A stretch of DNA of 13,579 nucleotides from assembly GCA_017382615.1 (NCBI GenBank), contig JAFNZX010000080.1, positions 1-13,579 on the forward strand, written 5' to 3'. Below, in pieces: positions 1-5,053 of the stretch. Below the pieces are notes generated by a model, which was given only the letters and a program-made list of their open reading frames with translations, had not been told where the DNA came from and searched no databases. Every line of letters begins with the position of its first letter. Position 1 is the first letter of the stretch. The position numbers and the translations under genes are program-made. Source of the stretch: Clostridia bacterium. Its GTDB lineage: Bacteria; Bacillota; Clostridia; Oscillospirales; CAG-272.

Positions 1-50
1 AGCCCATTTTTGGAGCAAAGCTCCACGGTGAAGTTTGCAATACTATTTGA

Positions 51-71
51 GCCGCCAAGGGCGGCAGGGAG
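51..71 (+). promoter_or_regulatory. GC hairpin beside the queA ribosome binding site
   Basis: GCCGCC (51-56) and GGCGGC (60-65) form a perfect six-pair stem with an AAG triloop. It sits directly against the Shine-Dalgarno sequence AGGGAG (66-71), which lies 7 nt before the ATG at 79. A weaker hairpin, TGGAGC/GCTCCA (11-16/20-25), lies further upstream. The ribosome binding site decides the queA start. Whether the stem affects ribosome access is inference. No convincing -35/-10 pair was found in bases 1-78, so the queA promoter is probably outside the window. Confidence 0.5.
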
Positions 72-78
72 AATTATT

Positions 79-1155
79 ATGAGCGTCATTATCAATAAAA
101 GAGCCCCCACCGACCTGCGCACCGCAGATTTTTACTACGATCTGCCCGAGCGTCTGATTGCCCAGCACCCCGCAGAGGTGCGCGACGGCTCCAGACTCAT
201 GGTGCTGAATCGCGAAAAGGGCACGATTGAGCATAAGCATTTTTACGATATCATCGACTATCTGCGTCCCGAGGACGTGCTGGTTATCAACGATTCCAAG
301 GTCATTCCCGCGCGCCTTTATGGGCACGTGGCAGGTAGGGAAGAGGCGAACATTGAGCTGCTCTTGCTCCGCCAGCGCGAGCTGGATACATGGGAGTGCC
401 TGGTCAAGCCCGGCAAGAGAGCCAAGATGGGCATGGAATTGGTCTTTGGTGAGGGCATGCTGACGGGCAAGGTGGTCGAGATCACCGATGAGGGCAACAG
501 ACTCATCGCCTTTGACTTTGACCGCGAAAAGCACGCCAACATTTATGATGTGCTGCACCGGGTGGGTATTCTGCCCCTGCCTCCCTACATTACCGAAAAG
601 CCCAAGGATCAAAGCAGATATCAGACCGTGTATGCACGCGAGGAGGGCTCGGCTGCCGCACCTACCGCAGGCTTGCATTTCACGCCCGAGCTGCTGCAAA
701 AGATCCGTGACAAGGGCGTTGCAATTGCCCCCGTCATGCTGCACGTCGGACTTGGTACGTTCCGCCCCGTCAAGGCGGAAAGACTTGACGAGCACGTCAT
801 GCACACCGAGTTTATCTCGGTCAGCCAAGAGAGCGCAGATCTGATCAACGAACGCCGCGCCAAGGGCGGTAGAGTCATCTGCGTGGGCACGACCTCCTGC
901 AGAACCCTGGAGAGCGTGGCACTGGAGGACGGCACCATTCCCGCCATTTCGGGTGATACCGGCATTTTCATCTATCCCGGCTATCAATTCAAGGCAATGG
1001 ATGCGCTGATCACCAACTTCCACCTGCCCGAAAGCACGCTGATCATGCTGGTCTCGGCGTTCTATAACAAGGATAAGGTCATGGAAGCGTATGAAACCGC
1101 CGTCAAGGAAGAGTATCGTTTCTTCTCCTTTGGCGATGCGATGCTGATCGAATAA
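79..1155 (+). CDS. queA: S-adenosylmethionine:tRNA ribosyltransferase-isomerase
   Basis: QueA transfers and isomerises the ribosyl moiety of S-adenosylmethionine onto 7-aminomethyl-7-deazaguanine at wobble position 34 of tRNAs with GUN anticodons. This gives epoxyqueuosine, the penultimate queuosine intermediate. The 358-residue product carries the family blocks in order: LPERLIAQHPAEVRDGSRL near residues 22-40, GSAAAPTAGLHFT near 190-202, LHVGLGTFRPV near 221-231, GTTSCRTLES near 270-279, NFHLPESTL near 313-321 and the C-terminal FFSFGDAMLI. The ATG at 79 is chosen because AGGGAG lies 7 nt upstream. An in-frame TTG at 10 would add 23 residues unlike the family. The first 15 or so residues are still a small extension over typical QueA. 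A partner such as tgt is not in view. A promoter for the next genes begins 7 nt after the stop, with no terminator between. Confidence 0.96.
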   Translation: MSVIINKRAPTDLRTADFYYDLPERLIAQHPAEVRDGSRLMVLNREKGTIEHKHFYDIIDYLRPEDVLVINDSKVIPARLYGHVAGREEANIELLLLRQRELDTWECLVKPGKRAKMGMELVFGEGMLTGKVVEITDEGNRLIAFDFDREKHANIYDVLHRVGILPLPPYITEKPKDQSRYQTVYAREEGSAAAPTAGLHFTPELLQKIRDKGVAIAPVMLHVGLGTFRPVKAERLDEHVMHTEFISVSQESADLINERRAKGGRVICVGTTSCRTLESVALEDGTIPAISGDTGIFIYPGYQFKAMDALITNFHLPESTLIMLVSAFYNKDKVMEAYETAVKEEYRFFSFGDAMLIE

Positions 1156-1161
1156 TACCCA

Positions 1162-1190
1162 TTGACAAAATATTCAAAATCTTGTATAAT
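1162..1190 (+). promoter_or_regulatory. Consensus sigma-A promoter for the RelE module
   Basis: TTGACA (1162-1167) and TATAAT (1185-1190) are separated by exactly 17 bp, a perfect housekeeping promoter in an AT-rich stretch. Transcription would begin near 1197, about 35 nt before the toxin ATG. It starts almost immediately after queA ends, so the toxin-antitoxin genes are expressed independently of queA. No clear operator palindrome is visible over it. Confidence 0.88.
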
Positions 1191-1231
1191 GAAAACAGAG
1201 GACTAACAAACGCCTATACGGAGAATAATCA

Positions 1232-1501
1232 ATGAATGAGATCAAAATTAAGTATTCAAAGGACGCGCTGAAATTTTTGACGAAGTTAGATAAAAAATCA
1301 GTTAGCAGGATTCGTGAGGCGATCATGGGATTGACGTGTAATCCGCCTCTGGGAGATATCAAGGTAATGCAGGGGTATAGCGATGGTAGAAAGCGGCTCC
1401 GCGTAGGCTCTTGGAGAATTATCTATCGCCATCAGAATGAAGAAACTGTAGAAATTATTTTTGTGATCGATATAGGAAACCGTGGAGATATTTATAAGTA
1501 A
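1232..1501 (+). CDS. relE: RelE/ParE-superfamily toxin, probable mRNA interferase
   Basis: This 89-residue protein has the compact RelE/ParE fold pattern: an N-terminal strand (EIKIKYSKDALKFLTKLD), two helices, then the basic strand block RKRLRVGSWRIIYRH (about residues 53-67) and the ending FVIDIGNRGDIYK. RelE toxins cleave mRNA in the ribosomal A site using Lys/Arg and a C-terminal Tyr. Arg55, Arg57, Arg62, Arg84 and Tyr88 are in suitable places, so the gene looks intact. The family also contains ParE gyrase poisons, and the sequence alone does not settle the target. The start is supported by GGAG at 1220-1223. The cognate antitoxin follows, with its AGGAGG site overlapping this stop codon. 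The toxin-first order is the reverse of classical relBE and resembles higBA. Confidence 0.88.
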   Translation: MNEIKIKYSKDALKFLTKLDKKSVSRIREAIMGLTCNPPLGDIKVMQGYSDGRKRLRVGSWRIIYRHQNEETVEIIFVIDIGNRGDIYK

Positions 1502-1514
1502 GGAGGAGTCTTTT

Positions 1515-1733
1515 ATGTCGAATATTGCGTTGGAAGCAGCTCGCTTGATGGATGCATTGCCTGAAGCGGACAAGGAATTTGCATATGAATTTATAAAAAA
1601 GCTGGTTTTGGCATGGGATCCCGATTTTACCAAGGTAACCGCAGAAGAAGCAAAGAGAATCGAAGATGCGGAAAAAAGTGGGTACGTTGATGCAGATGAG
1701 ATAGATTGGGACAGCATCGGTGTCGATGAGTGA
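1515..1733 (+). CDS. Cognate antitoxin of the RelE-type toxin (hypothetical small protein)
   Basis: This is a 72-residue acidic protein starting MSNIALEAARLMDALPEADK, with a helical N-terminal half and a C-terminal segment rich in Asp and Glu (KVTAEEAKRIEDAEKSGYVD and on to the end). The start at 1515 is fixed by a perfect AGGAGG at 1501-1506, 8 nt upstream. An in-frame ATG at 1482, inside the toxin gene, lacks such a site. The pattern DPDFTKVT followed by an acidic tail is, from memory, frequent in small proteins encoded next to RelE toxins in Firmicutes. It would bind and neutralise the upstream toxin through its C-terminal half. No ribbon-helix-helix or HTH motif is obvious, so a role in repressing the promoter is uncertain. 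A strong terminator closes the module 20 nt downstream. Confidence 0.78.
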   Translation: MSNIALEAARLMDALPEADKEFAYEFIKKLVLAWDPDFTKVTAEEAKRIEDAEKSGYVDADEIDWDSIGVDE

Positions 1734-1752
1734 GCCATTTTTGTAAAAGATC

Positions 1753-1789
1753 AAGACCGATCGGCAGAGTGCGCCGATCGGTCTTTTTC
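1753..1789 (+). terminator. Rho-independent terminator of the RelE module
   Basis: A 13-bp perfect stem (1753-1765 paired with 1773-1785; arms AAGACCGATCGGC and GCCGATCGGTCTT) has a 7-nt loop and runs into a T-tract at 1784-1788. It lies 19 nt after the antitoxin stop codon and isolates this module from the next transcription unit. Confidence 0.92.
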
Positions 1790-1837
1790 TGTATGGTTGC
1801 CTTTACAGCGAAATTTTGTCCCAATCACAAAATTTTC

Positions 1838-1866
1838 TTGACAAACCCACCCATCTGTGCTACAAT
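1838..1866 (+). promoter_or_regulatory. Sigma-A promoter for the unknown gene
   Basis: TTGACA (1838-1843), a 17-bp spacer and TACAAT (1861-1866) form a near-consensus promoter. Transcription would begin near 1873. That leaves a leader of about 75-90 nt that contains both copies of a 26-nt direct repeat and a possible short ORF. Confidence 0.85.
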
Positions 1867-1878
1867 AAAAATGTGAAC

Positions 1879-1962
1879 GGGGACGGCACCCATCAGAAAA
1901 AACGGAGTCACAAATACATGCAAAATCAGATACAAAGGGGGCGACACCCATCGAAAAAAACG
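1879..1962 (+). repeat. Two 26-nt direct repeats in the leader of the unknown gene
   Basis: Copy 1 (1879-1904) and copy 2 (1937-1962) match at 22 of 26 positions and are 58 nt apart. Both read GGGG(A/G)CG(G/A)CACCCATC followed by an A-rich run and ACG. Both lie downstream of the predicted transcription start, so they are in the mRNA leader. Copy 2 contains an SD-like AGGGGG (1936-1941) 8 nt before an in-frame ATC (1950) and ends on the first base of the GTG start (1962). A duplicated translation-initiation region, paired regulatory RNA elements, or remnants of a dispersed repeat would all fit. Confidence 0.8.
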
Positions 1963-1965
1963 TGA
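1918..1965 (+). CDS. Possible 15-residue leader peptide
   Basis: The ATG at 1918 opens a short frame encoding MQNQIQRGRHPSKKT, ending in TGA at 1963-1965. GGAG (1904-1907) lies 10 nt upstream. Its stop overlaps the GTG (1962-1964) of the unknown gene in a GTGA arrangement, as expected for translational coupling. It is strongly basic and too short for coding statistics. It may instead be a chance frame through the repeat region. Confidence 0.28.
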   Translation: MQNQIQRGRHPSKKT

Positions 1966-2531
1966 TTGTAGTTGATGAGCAAGGAAATGAATATGAAGCG
2001 ACCTACCCAAAAAGGGCGAAAGGTCTTGTCAAAAACGGCAGGGCACGCTTCGTAGCAGAAAACAAAATATGCCTTGCGTGTCCGCCGAATGAAAATTTGG
2101 AGGATAATAACATGTCAGAAAATAACAAAACTATAGAAAAAGCCGAAGAGATCAAGAATGCCACCGAAATCACGGCAGAGTATGCACTCGCGCAGATCGA
2201 AAAGATCCTTGCCGATACGCAACACATTTATGAAGCATTGTATGCGCTCAGGGACGTGCAATCCAAGGGACCCGGCGATATGGGAGCACAAGGGATTGCG
2301 CAAGGAATCGCGGACGTTGTCAGATGCCGCGAAACCACCAATCAGCAGTTAATTGCATTTTATCAAAACATGTATGAGGATTTGAAAAAGGAAAAGGCAA
2401 CTGCTGAGATTGATCCTTCCGTGCGCCAGCAGTTTTTGGATTTCGTTATGGCAACGACCACGACCGCATCGCCTGCAAATGAGTTGCTTGATTTTGCGGA
2501 GATCTGGAACACCGTATTTCTTGGCAAATGA
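1962..2531 (+). CDS. Unrecognised two-part protein: basic N-terminal module plus helical domain
   Basis: I cannot name this family. Residues 1-42 form a small strand-rich, basic module (VVDEQGNEYEATYPKRAK, then GLVKNGRARFVAENKICLAC). Residues 60-145 look helical, with a distinctive block KGPGDMGAQGIAQGIADVV (102-120) followed by RCRETTNQQL. Residues 150-189 form a C-terminal helical tail. There is no signal peptide or membrane segment. The N-terminal pattern (Asp, Gly, then P-RA-GLVK-GRA-F) resembles the RRXRR/PLMP module at the start of IscB proteins; this is only a pattern resemblance. The start is uncertain: the GTG at 1962 has no SD at proper spacing; an ATC at 1950 has AGGGGG 8 nt upstream; and the internal ATG at 2112 has TTGGAGG (2097-2103) 8 nt upstream and would give a 139-residue form lacking the basic module. 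The gene has its own promoter and terminator. Confidence 0.7.
   Translation: MIVVDEQGNEYEATYPKRAKGLVKNGRARFVAENKICLACPPNENLEDNNMSENNKTIEKAEEIKNATEITAEYALAQIEKILADTQHIYEALYALRDVQSKGPGDMGAQGIAQGIADVVRCRETTNQQLIAFYQNMYEDLKKEKATAEIDPSVRQQFLDFVMATTTTASPANELLDFAEIWNTVFLGK
2097..2114 (+). promoter_or_regulatory. Internal ribosome binding site and start inside the unknown gene
   Basis: TTGGAGG (2097-2103) followed 8 nt later by ATG (2112) is the best SD-start pair in the gene. It falls exactly at the junction between the basic N-terminal module and the helical domain (LEDNN then MSENNKT). Either the true gene begins here or two in-frame products are made. Confidence 0.6.
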
Positions 2532-2560
2532 TCTGACAAAATAAAATCGCACATGATTTT

Positions 2561-2588
2561 CCCCGAGGGATTTTCCCTCGGGGTTTTT
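2561..2588 (+). terminator. Rho-independent terminator of the unknown gene
   Basis: CCCCGAGGGA (2561-2570) pairs perfectly with TCCCTCGGGG (2574-2583) around a TTT loop, followed by five T (2584-2588). It lies about 30 nt after the stop codon and closes a single-gene transcription unit. Confidence 0.93.
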
Positions 2589-2685
2589 GTAAAACGAAAA
2601 CCCATAATTGCCTAAATACGATCTTCTGCGGAGTGATTAAAGAATCGACCGCAGCAATATTCACGATTATGTAAATCGTCCATCG
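2589..2685. other. Gene-free spacer with two small inverted repeats
   Basis: No coding frame is supported here. Two foldable segments are visible. The first is a nested hairpin at 2626-2654: CTGCGG with CCGCAG outside, GATT with AATC inside. The second is ACGATT/AATCGT at 2663-2679 with a 5-nt loop. No promoter drives them and neither has a T-tract, so a small RNA is not supported. Confidence 0.4.
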
Positions 2686-2787
2686 GTAGGGGCTGACGTC
2701 CTCGACAGCCCGCCTGCATATTCTATTTTTTTGCTATGTGATAAGTTCTTTGCACCTGCCCGGGGCGCCCTTGACGTCGCCCCCTAC
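2686..2787. repeat. 102-bp imperfect palindromic element, MITE or REP-like
   Basis: The ends are GTAGGGG (2686-2692) and CCCCTAC (2781-2787), and GACGTC occurs at the same distance from both ends (2695-2700 and 2773-2778). Each half also folds alone: GGGCTG/CAGCCC (2690-2695/2706-2711) and GGGGCG/CGCCCC (2762-2767/2778-2783), both with 10-nt loops. The middle is AT-rich and non-coding. This architecture suggests a small non-autonomous repeat. Mobility or copy number cannot be judged from one copy, and no target-site duplication is evident. Confidence 0.65.
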
Positions 2788-2813
2788 AAGTTGTGATGTT
2801 GCTCTCGGCTATT

Positions 2814-2891
2814 TGTGCATGATATGCGCATAAGTCATACGATTTGGTGAATTGATGCGCATAAATTGTTGACAAACTGCGCATGATATGC
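2814..2891 (+). promoter_or_regulatory. Phased TGCGCA operator array of the DinJ-type gene
   Basis: TGCGCA occurs at 2825-2830, 2856-2861 and 2878-2883. The first two lie inside the palindrome ATGCGCAT and share a 10-nt identity (ATGCGCATAA). The spacings are 31 and 22 bp, close to three and two helical turns. A 14-nt element, TG(T/C)GCATGATATGC, also repeats at 2814-2827 and 2878-2891, and the second copy fills most of the promoter spacer up to the -10. Ribbon-helix-helix antitoxins commonly bind such repeats to repress their own promoter, so autoregulation is the likely role. Confidence 0.72.
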
Positions 2892-2897
2892 TATACT
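2869..2897 (+). promoter_or_regulatory. Sigma-A promoter of the DinJ-type gene
   Basis: TTGACA (2869-2874), a 17-bp spacer and TATACT (2892-2897) form a near-consensus promoter. A putative operator site sits inside the spacer, so bound repressor would block polymerase. It probably drives the antitoxin and possibly the hydrolase and miaA downstream, since no terminator intervenes. Confidence 0.87.
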
Positions 2898-2935
2898 GTT
2901 ATTGAAAAGATATACTGATTGAAAGGAGTAACAAT

Positions 2936-3199
2936 ATGGCTAAAGTATCTACGAACATCAGCATTGACGCTGAAACCAAGGCGCAGGCGCAGGCTATGTT
3001 AGCTGATTTGGGTATGGATTTGTCAACTGCGGTCAATATTTTCTTGAAGCAGATGGTGTATGAGGGCGGAATCCCATTTTCCATTACGCGTCGTACTCCC
3101 AATTTGGTCACGCTTGCTGCCATAGAGGCTGCGGAAAAGGGCGAGGGCATTCATGGCTCTTTTGATAGCGTGGATGCAATGATGAATACTTTGAACTAA
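2936..3199 (+). CDS. dinJ: RelB/DinJ-family antitoxin without an adjacent toxin
   Basis: This 87-residue protein begins with the ribbon-helix-helix DNA-binding segment typical of RelB/DinJ: the strand VSTNISIDAETK, then helices covering AQAQAMLADLGMDLSTAVN and FLKQMVYEGGIPFSI. The C-terminal half (about residues 50-87), ending in FDSVDAMMNTLN, is the usual toxin-binding tail, so the antitoxin is full length. AAAGGAG (2922-2928) sits 7 nt before the ATG. Partners in this family are YafQ or RelE RNases. Here the next gene, 21 nt downstream, encodes a metallo-beta-lactamase-fold hydrolase, and the only RelE gene in view lies about 1.4 kb upstream with its own antitoxin. It may be an orphan, may cross-regulate, or may have lost its toxin. 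Confidence 0.88.
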   Translation: MAKVSTNISIDAETKAQAQAMLADLGMDLSTAVNIFLKQMVYEGGIPFSITRRTPNLVTLAAIEAAEKGEGIHGSFDSVDAMMNTLN

Positions 3200-3220
3200 T
3201 AAAATAATAGGAGAAAGAAC

Positions 3221-4039
3221 ATGAAAAACACAGTACACATGTTAAAATCTATCACCAACATTCAGATGATGAGCTTCGTCATCACCACCGAGGACGACAA
3301 GGTTATCGTCATTGACGGCGGCTGGCCGCAGGACATGCCCTACCTTGTGGAATACCTGCAGGGACTGACCGGCTTGGAAAAGCCTTGCGTGCACGCGTGG
3401 ATATTGACCCACCCGCACAACGACCACATCCGCGGCTTTATCGAGCTGATGGAAGGCAATCCGGACGCGCTGGATGTGGAAAAGATCTACTACAATTTCC
3501 CCTCTGCGCAGTTTATCGCGCGCGAGGATCTGGATAACTCCGCTGCCGAGCTGTACCGCATTCTGCCCCTGATCGCACACAAGTGCTGCATCGTTTCGGG
3601 CGGTGACGAGATGGACGTGGGCGAAGCGCACTTTGAATTCTACTACTCTCCCGACAGCGAGTTCAACCGTAACGTGTCCAATAACGCGTCCTTGATCTTC
3701 CGCGTCACGCTGGGCGGCAAGACGGTATTGTTCACGGGCGACGCAGGCGTCGAGGCGGGCAAAAAGGTGCTGCGCATGTATGGCGGCACGGGCAAGCTCA
3801 AATCTGATTACGTGCAGATGGCACACCACGGACAGGCGGGCTGCGACCGCGATTTCTACGAGGAGGTTGCTCCCAAGGGGGCTTTCTGGTGTGCGCCCGA
3901 TTGGCTGTGGAATAACGACGCGGGCAAGGGCTACAACACCCACGTGTTCAAAACGATTGAGGTGCGCGGCTGGATGGAGGAGATCGGCGTAACGGAAAAC
4001 TACGTCATCATGAACGGCACGCAGGTCGTAGAGCTGTGA
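3221..4039 (+). CDS. Metallo-beta-lactamase-fold hydrolase, ComEC C-terminal-like
   Basis: A 272-residue soluble protein with the metal-binding motif HPHNDH (residues 64-69, HxHxDH), preceded by the strand VIVIDGG (28-34). It also has FTGDAG (171-176, with the bridging Asp174) and AHHG (201-204), so a di-metal, probably zinc, site looks complete. This arrangement resembles the extracellular hydrolase domain of ComEC/Rec2 proteins, but there is no membrane part or signal peptide, so it should be cytoplasmic. Members include nucleases and phosphodiesterases; the substrate cannot be read here. AGGAGA (3209-3214) precedes the ATG. The stop overlaps the GTG of miaA (GTGA), which indicates translational coupling. 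It follows the DinJ-type antitoxin by 21 nt without a terminator. Confidence 0.88.
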   Translation: MKNTVHMLKSITNIQMMSFVITTEDDKVIVIDGGWPQDMPYLVEYLQGLTGLEKPCVHAWILTHPHNDHIRGFIELMEGNPDALDVEKIYYNFPSAQFIAREDLDNSAAELYRILPLIAHKCCIVSGGDEMDVGEAHFEFYYSPDSEFNRNVSNNASLIFRVTLGGKTVLFTGDAGVEAGKKVLRMYGGTGKLKSDYVQMAHHGQAGCDRDFYEEVAPKGAFWCAPDWLWNNDAGKGYNTHVFKTIEVRGWMEEIGVTENYVIMNGTQVVEL

Positions 4040-5007
4040 GTAACGTAAAGCATATTCCGCGCGCCATTGCCATTGTCGGCAGTACCGCGAGCGGTAAGAG
4101 TGCGCTTGCCATGGAGATTTGCAAGCGGCACGGTGGGGAGCTGGTCAGCATGGACTCCATGCAGATCTATCGCGGCATGGACGTGGGCACGGCAAAGCCG
4201 ACCGAGATTGAGCGCGCGCAGGTGGTGCACCATATGATCGACGTGGCGGAGCCGACCGAGAACTATTCCTGCGGGGCGTACGCACAGGCTGCGACAAAGG
4301 TGCTCCGCGAGATTGAGAGCCGCGGCAAGCTGCCCGTTTTGTGCGGCGGTACGGGGCTGTATTTAGACGGACTTTTGCGCGGCGGATTTGGCGAGAATTA
4401 TGCCGATCCTGCCTTGCGCGCGCAGCTGGAGGATTTTGCAGACGCACACGGTGCGAATGCGCTGCACGCGCGGCTTGCAGAGCTTGATCCCGAAAGCGCG
4501 GCGGCAATCCATCCCAATAACGTCAAGCGCGTGGTGCGTGCCATTGAGATCTGCACGCTCAGCGGCAAGACCAAAACCGAGCTGGATAAGCTTTCAAGAG
4601 AGGCTGACCCGCAGGTGGACGCGCTGGTCATCGGCATCCGCTACAACAACCGCGAGGTGCTGTACGACCGCATAGGACGCCGCGTGGACATCATGCTGCA
4701 GGAGGGCTTGGTACAGGAAACCGAACGGCTTTGGAAGGCGGGGGTATTCGAGGTCAACGCTACTGCAGCGGGTGCGATTGGCTATAAGGAGATCTTGCCG
4801 TACCTGCAGGGGCACATATCTTTGCAGCAGGCAACAGAGGATCTCAAAACCGCCACGCGCCGCTATGCAAAACGGCAGATGACGTGGTTTTACGCCAAGC
4901 CTTGGGTGACCTGGATCGATGCGGATACGGGCAGCGGCATGCGCAGTTTTGAAGAGATTGTAAATATTTGCGAAAACACGTGCAAAGACAAGGGTTTTCT
5001 GCTATAA
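4036..5007 (+). CDS. miaA: tRNA dimethylallyltransferase
   Basis: MiaA transfers the dimethylallyl group from dimethylallyl diphosphate to N6 of A37 in tRNAs reading UNN codons, the first step to ms2i6A. The 323-residue product has the P-loop GSTASGKS (15-22), SMQIYRGMDVGTAKPT (41-56), HHMID (65-69), CGGTGLYL (103-110) and the C-terminal RRYAKRQMTWF block, all in the normal order and close to the usual length of about 310. Translation starts at GTG 4036, overlapping the hydrolase stop by 4 nt. No separate SD at good spacing is evident, so coupling to the upstream gene is likely. Its last bases carry an extended -10 element that may start the next operon. Confidence 0.96.
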   Translation: MSNVKHIPRAIAIVGSTASGKSALAMEICKRHGGELVSMDSMQIYRGMDVGTAKPTEIERAQVVHHMIDVAEPTENYSCGAYAQAATKVLREIESRGKLPVLCGGTGLYLDGLLRGGFGENYADPALRAQLEDFADAHGANALHARLAELDPESAAAIHPNNVKRVVRAIEICTLSGKTKTELDKLSREADPQVDALVIGIRYNNREVLYDRIGRRVDIMLQEGLVQETERLWKAGVFEVNATAAGAIGYKEILPYLQGHISLQQATEDLKTATRRYAKRQMTWFYAKPWVTWIDADTGSGMRSFEEIVNICENTCKDKGFLL

Positions 5008-5008
5008 T
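5000..5008 (+). promoter_or_regulatory. Extended -10 promoter at the end of miaA
   Basis: TGCTATAAT (5000-5008) matches the extended -10 consensus TGnTATAAT exactly and overlaps the miaA stop codon. No good -35 is found 16-18 bp upstream, which extended -10 promoters can lack. It lies 45 nt before the ATG of the HlyD-like gene and is the best candidate promoter for the sepF-containing operon. Confidence 0.55.
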
Positions 5009-5053
5009 AATAAGATAGTATATTGCGGTAAAATCTGCGGGAAGGAGTAGCGT

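Noticed and set aside
10..78. Longer queA starting at TTG 10
   Set aside because: The extra 23 residues do not resemble QueA, and AGGGAG at correct spacing supports the ATG at 79.
1482..1514. Antitoxin starting at ATG 1482 inside the toxin gene
   Set aside because: There is no suitable SD there, while a perfect AGGAGG precedes the ATG at 1515.
2626..2679. Possible small structured RNA in the spacer
   Set aside because: Two short foldings are visible, but there is no promoter before them and no T-tract after them.
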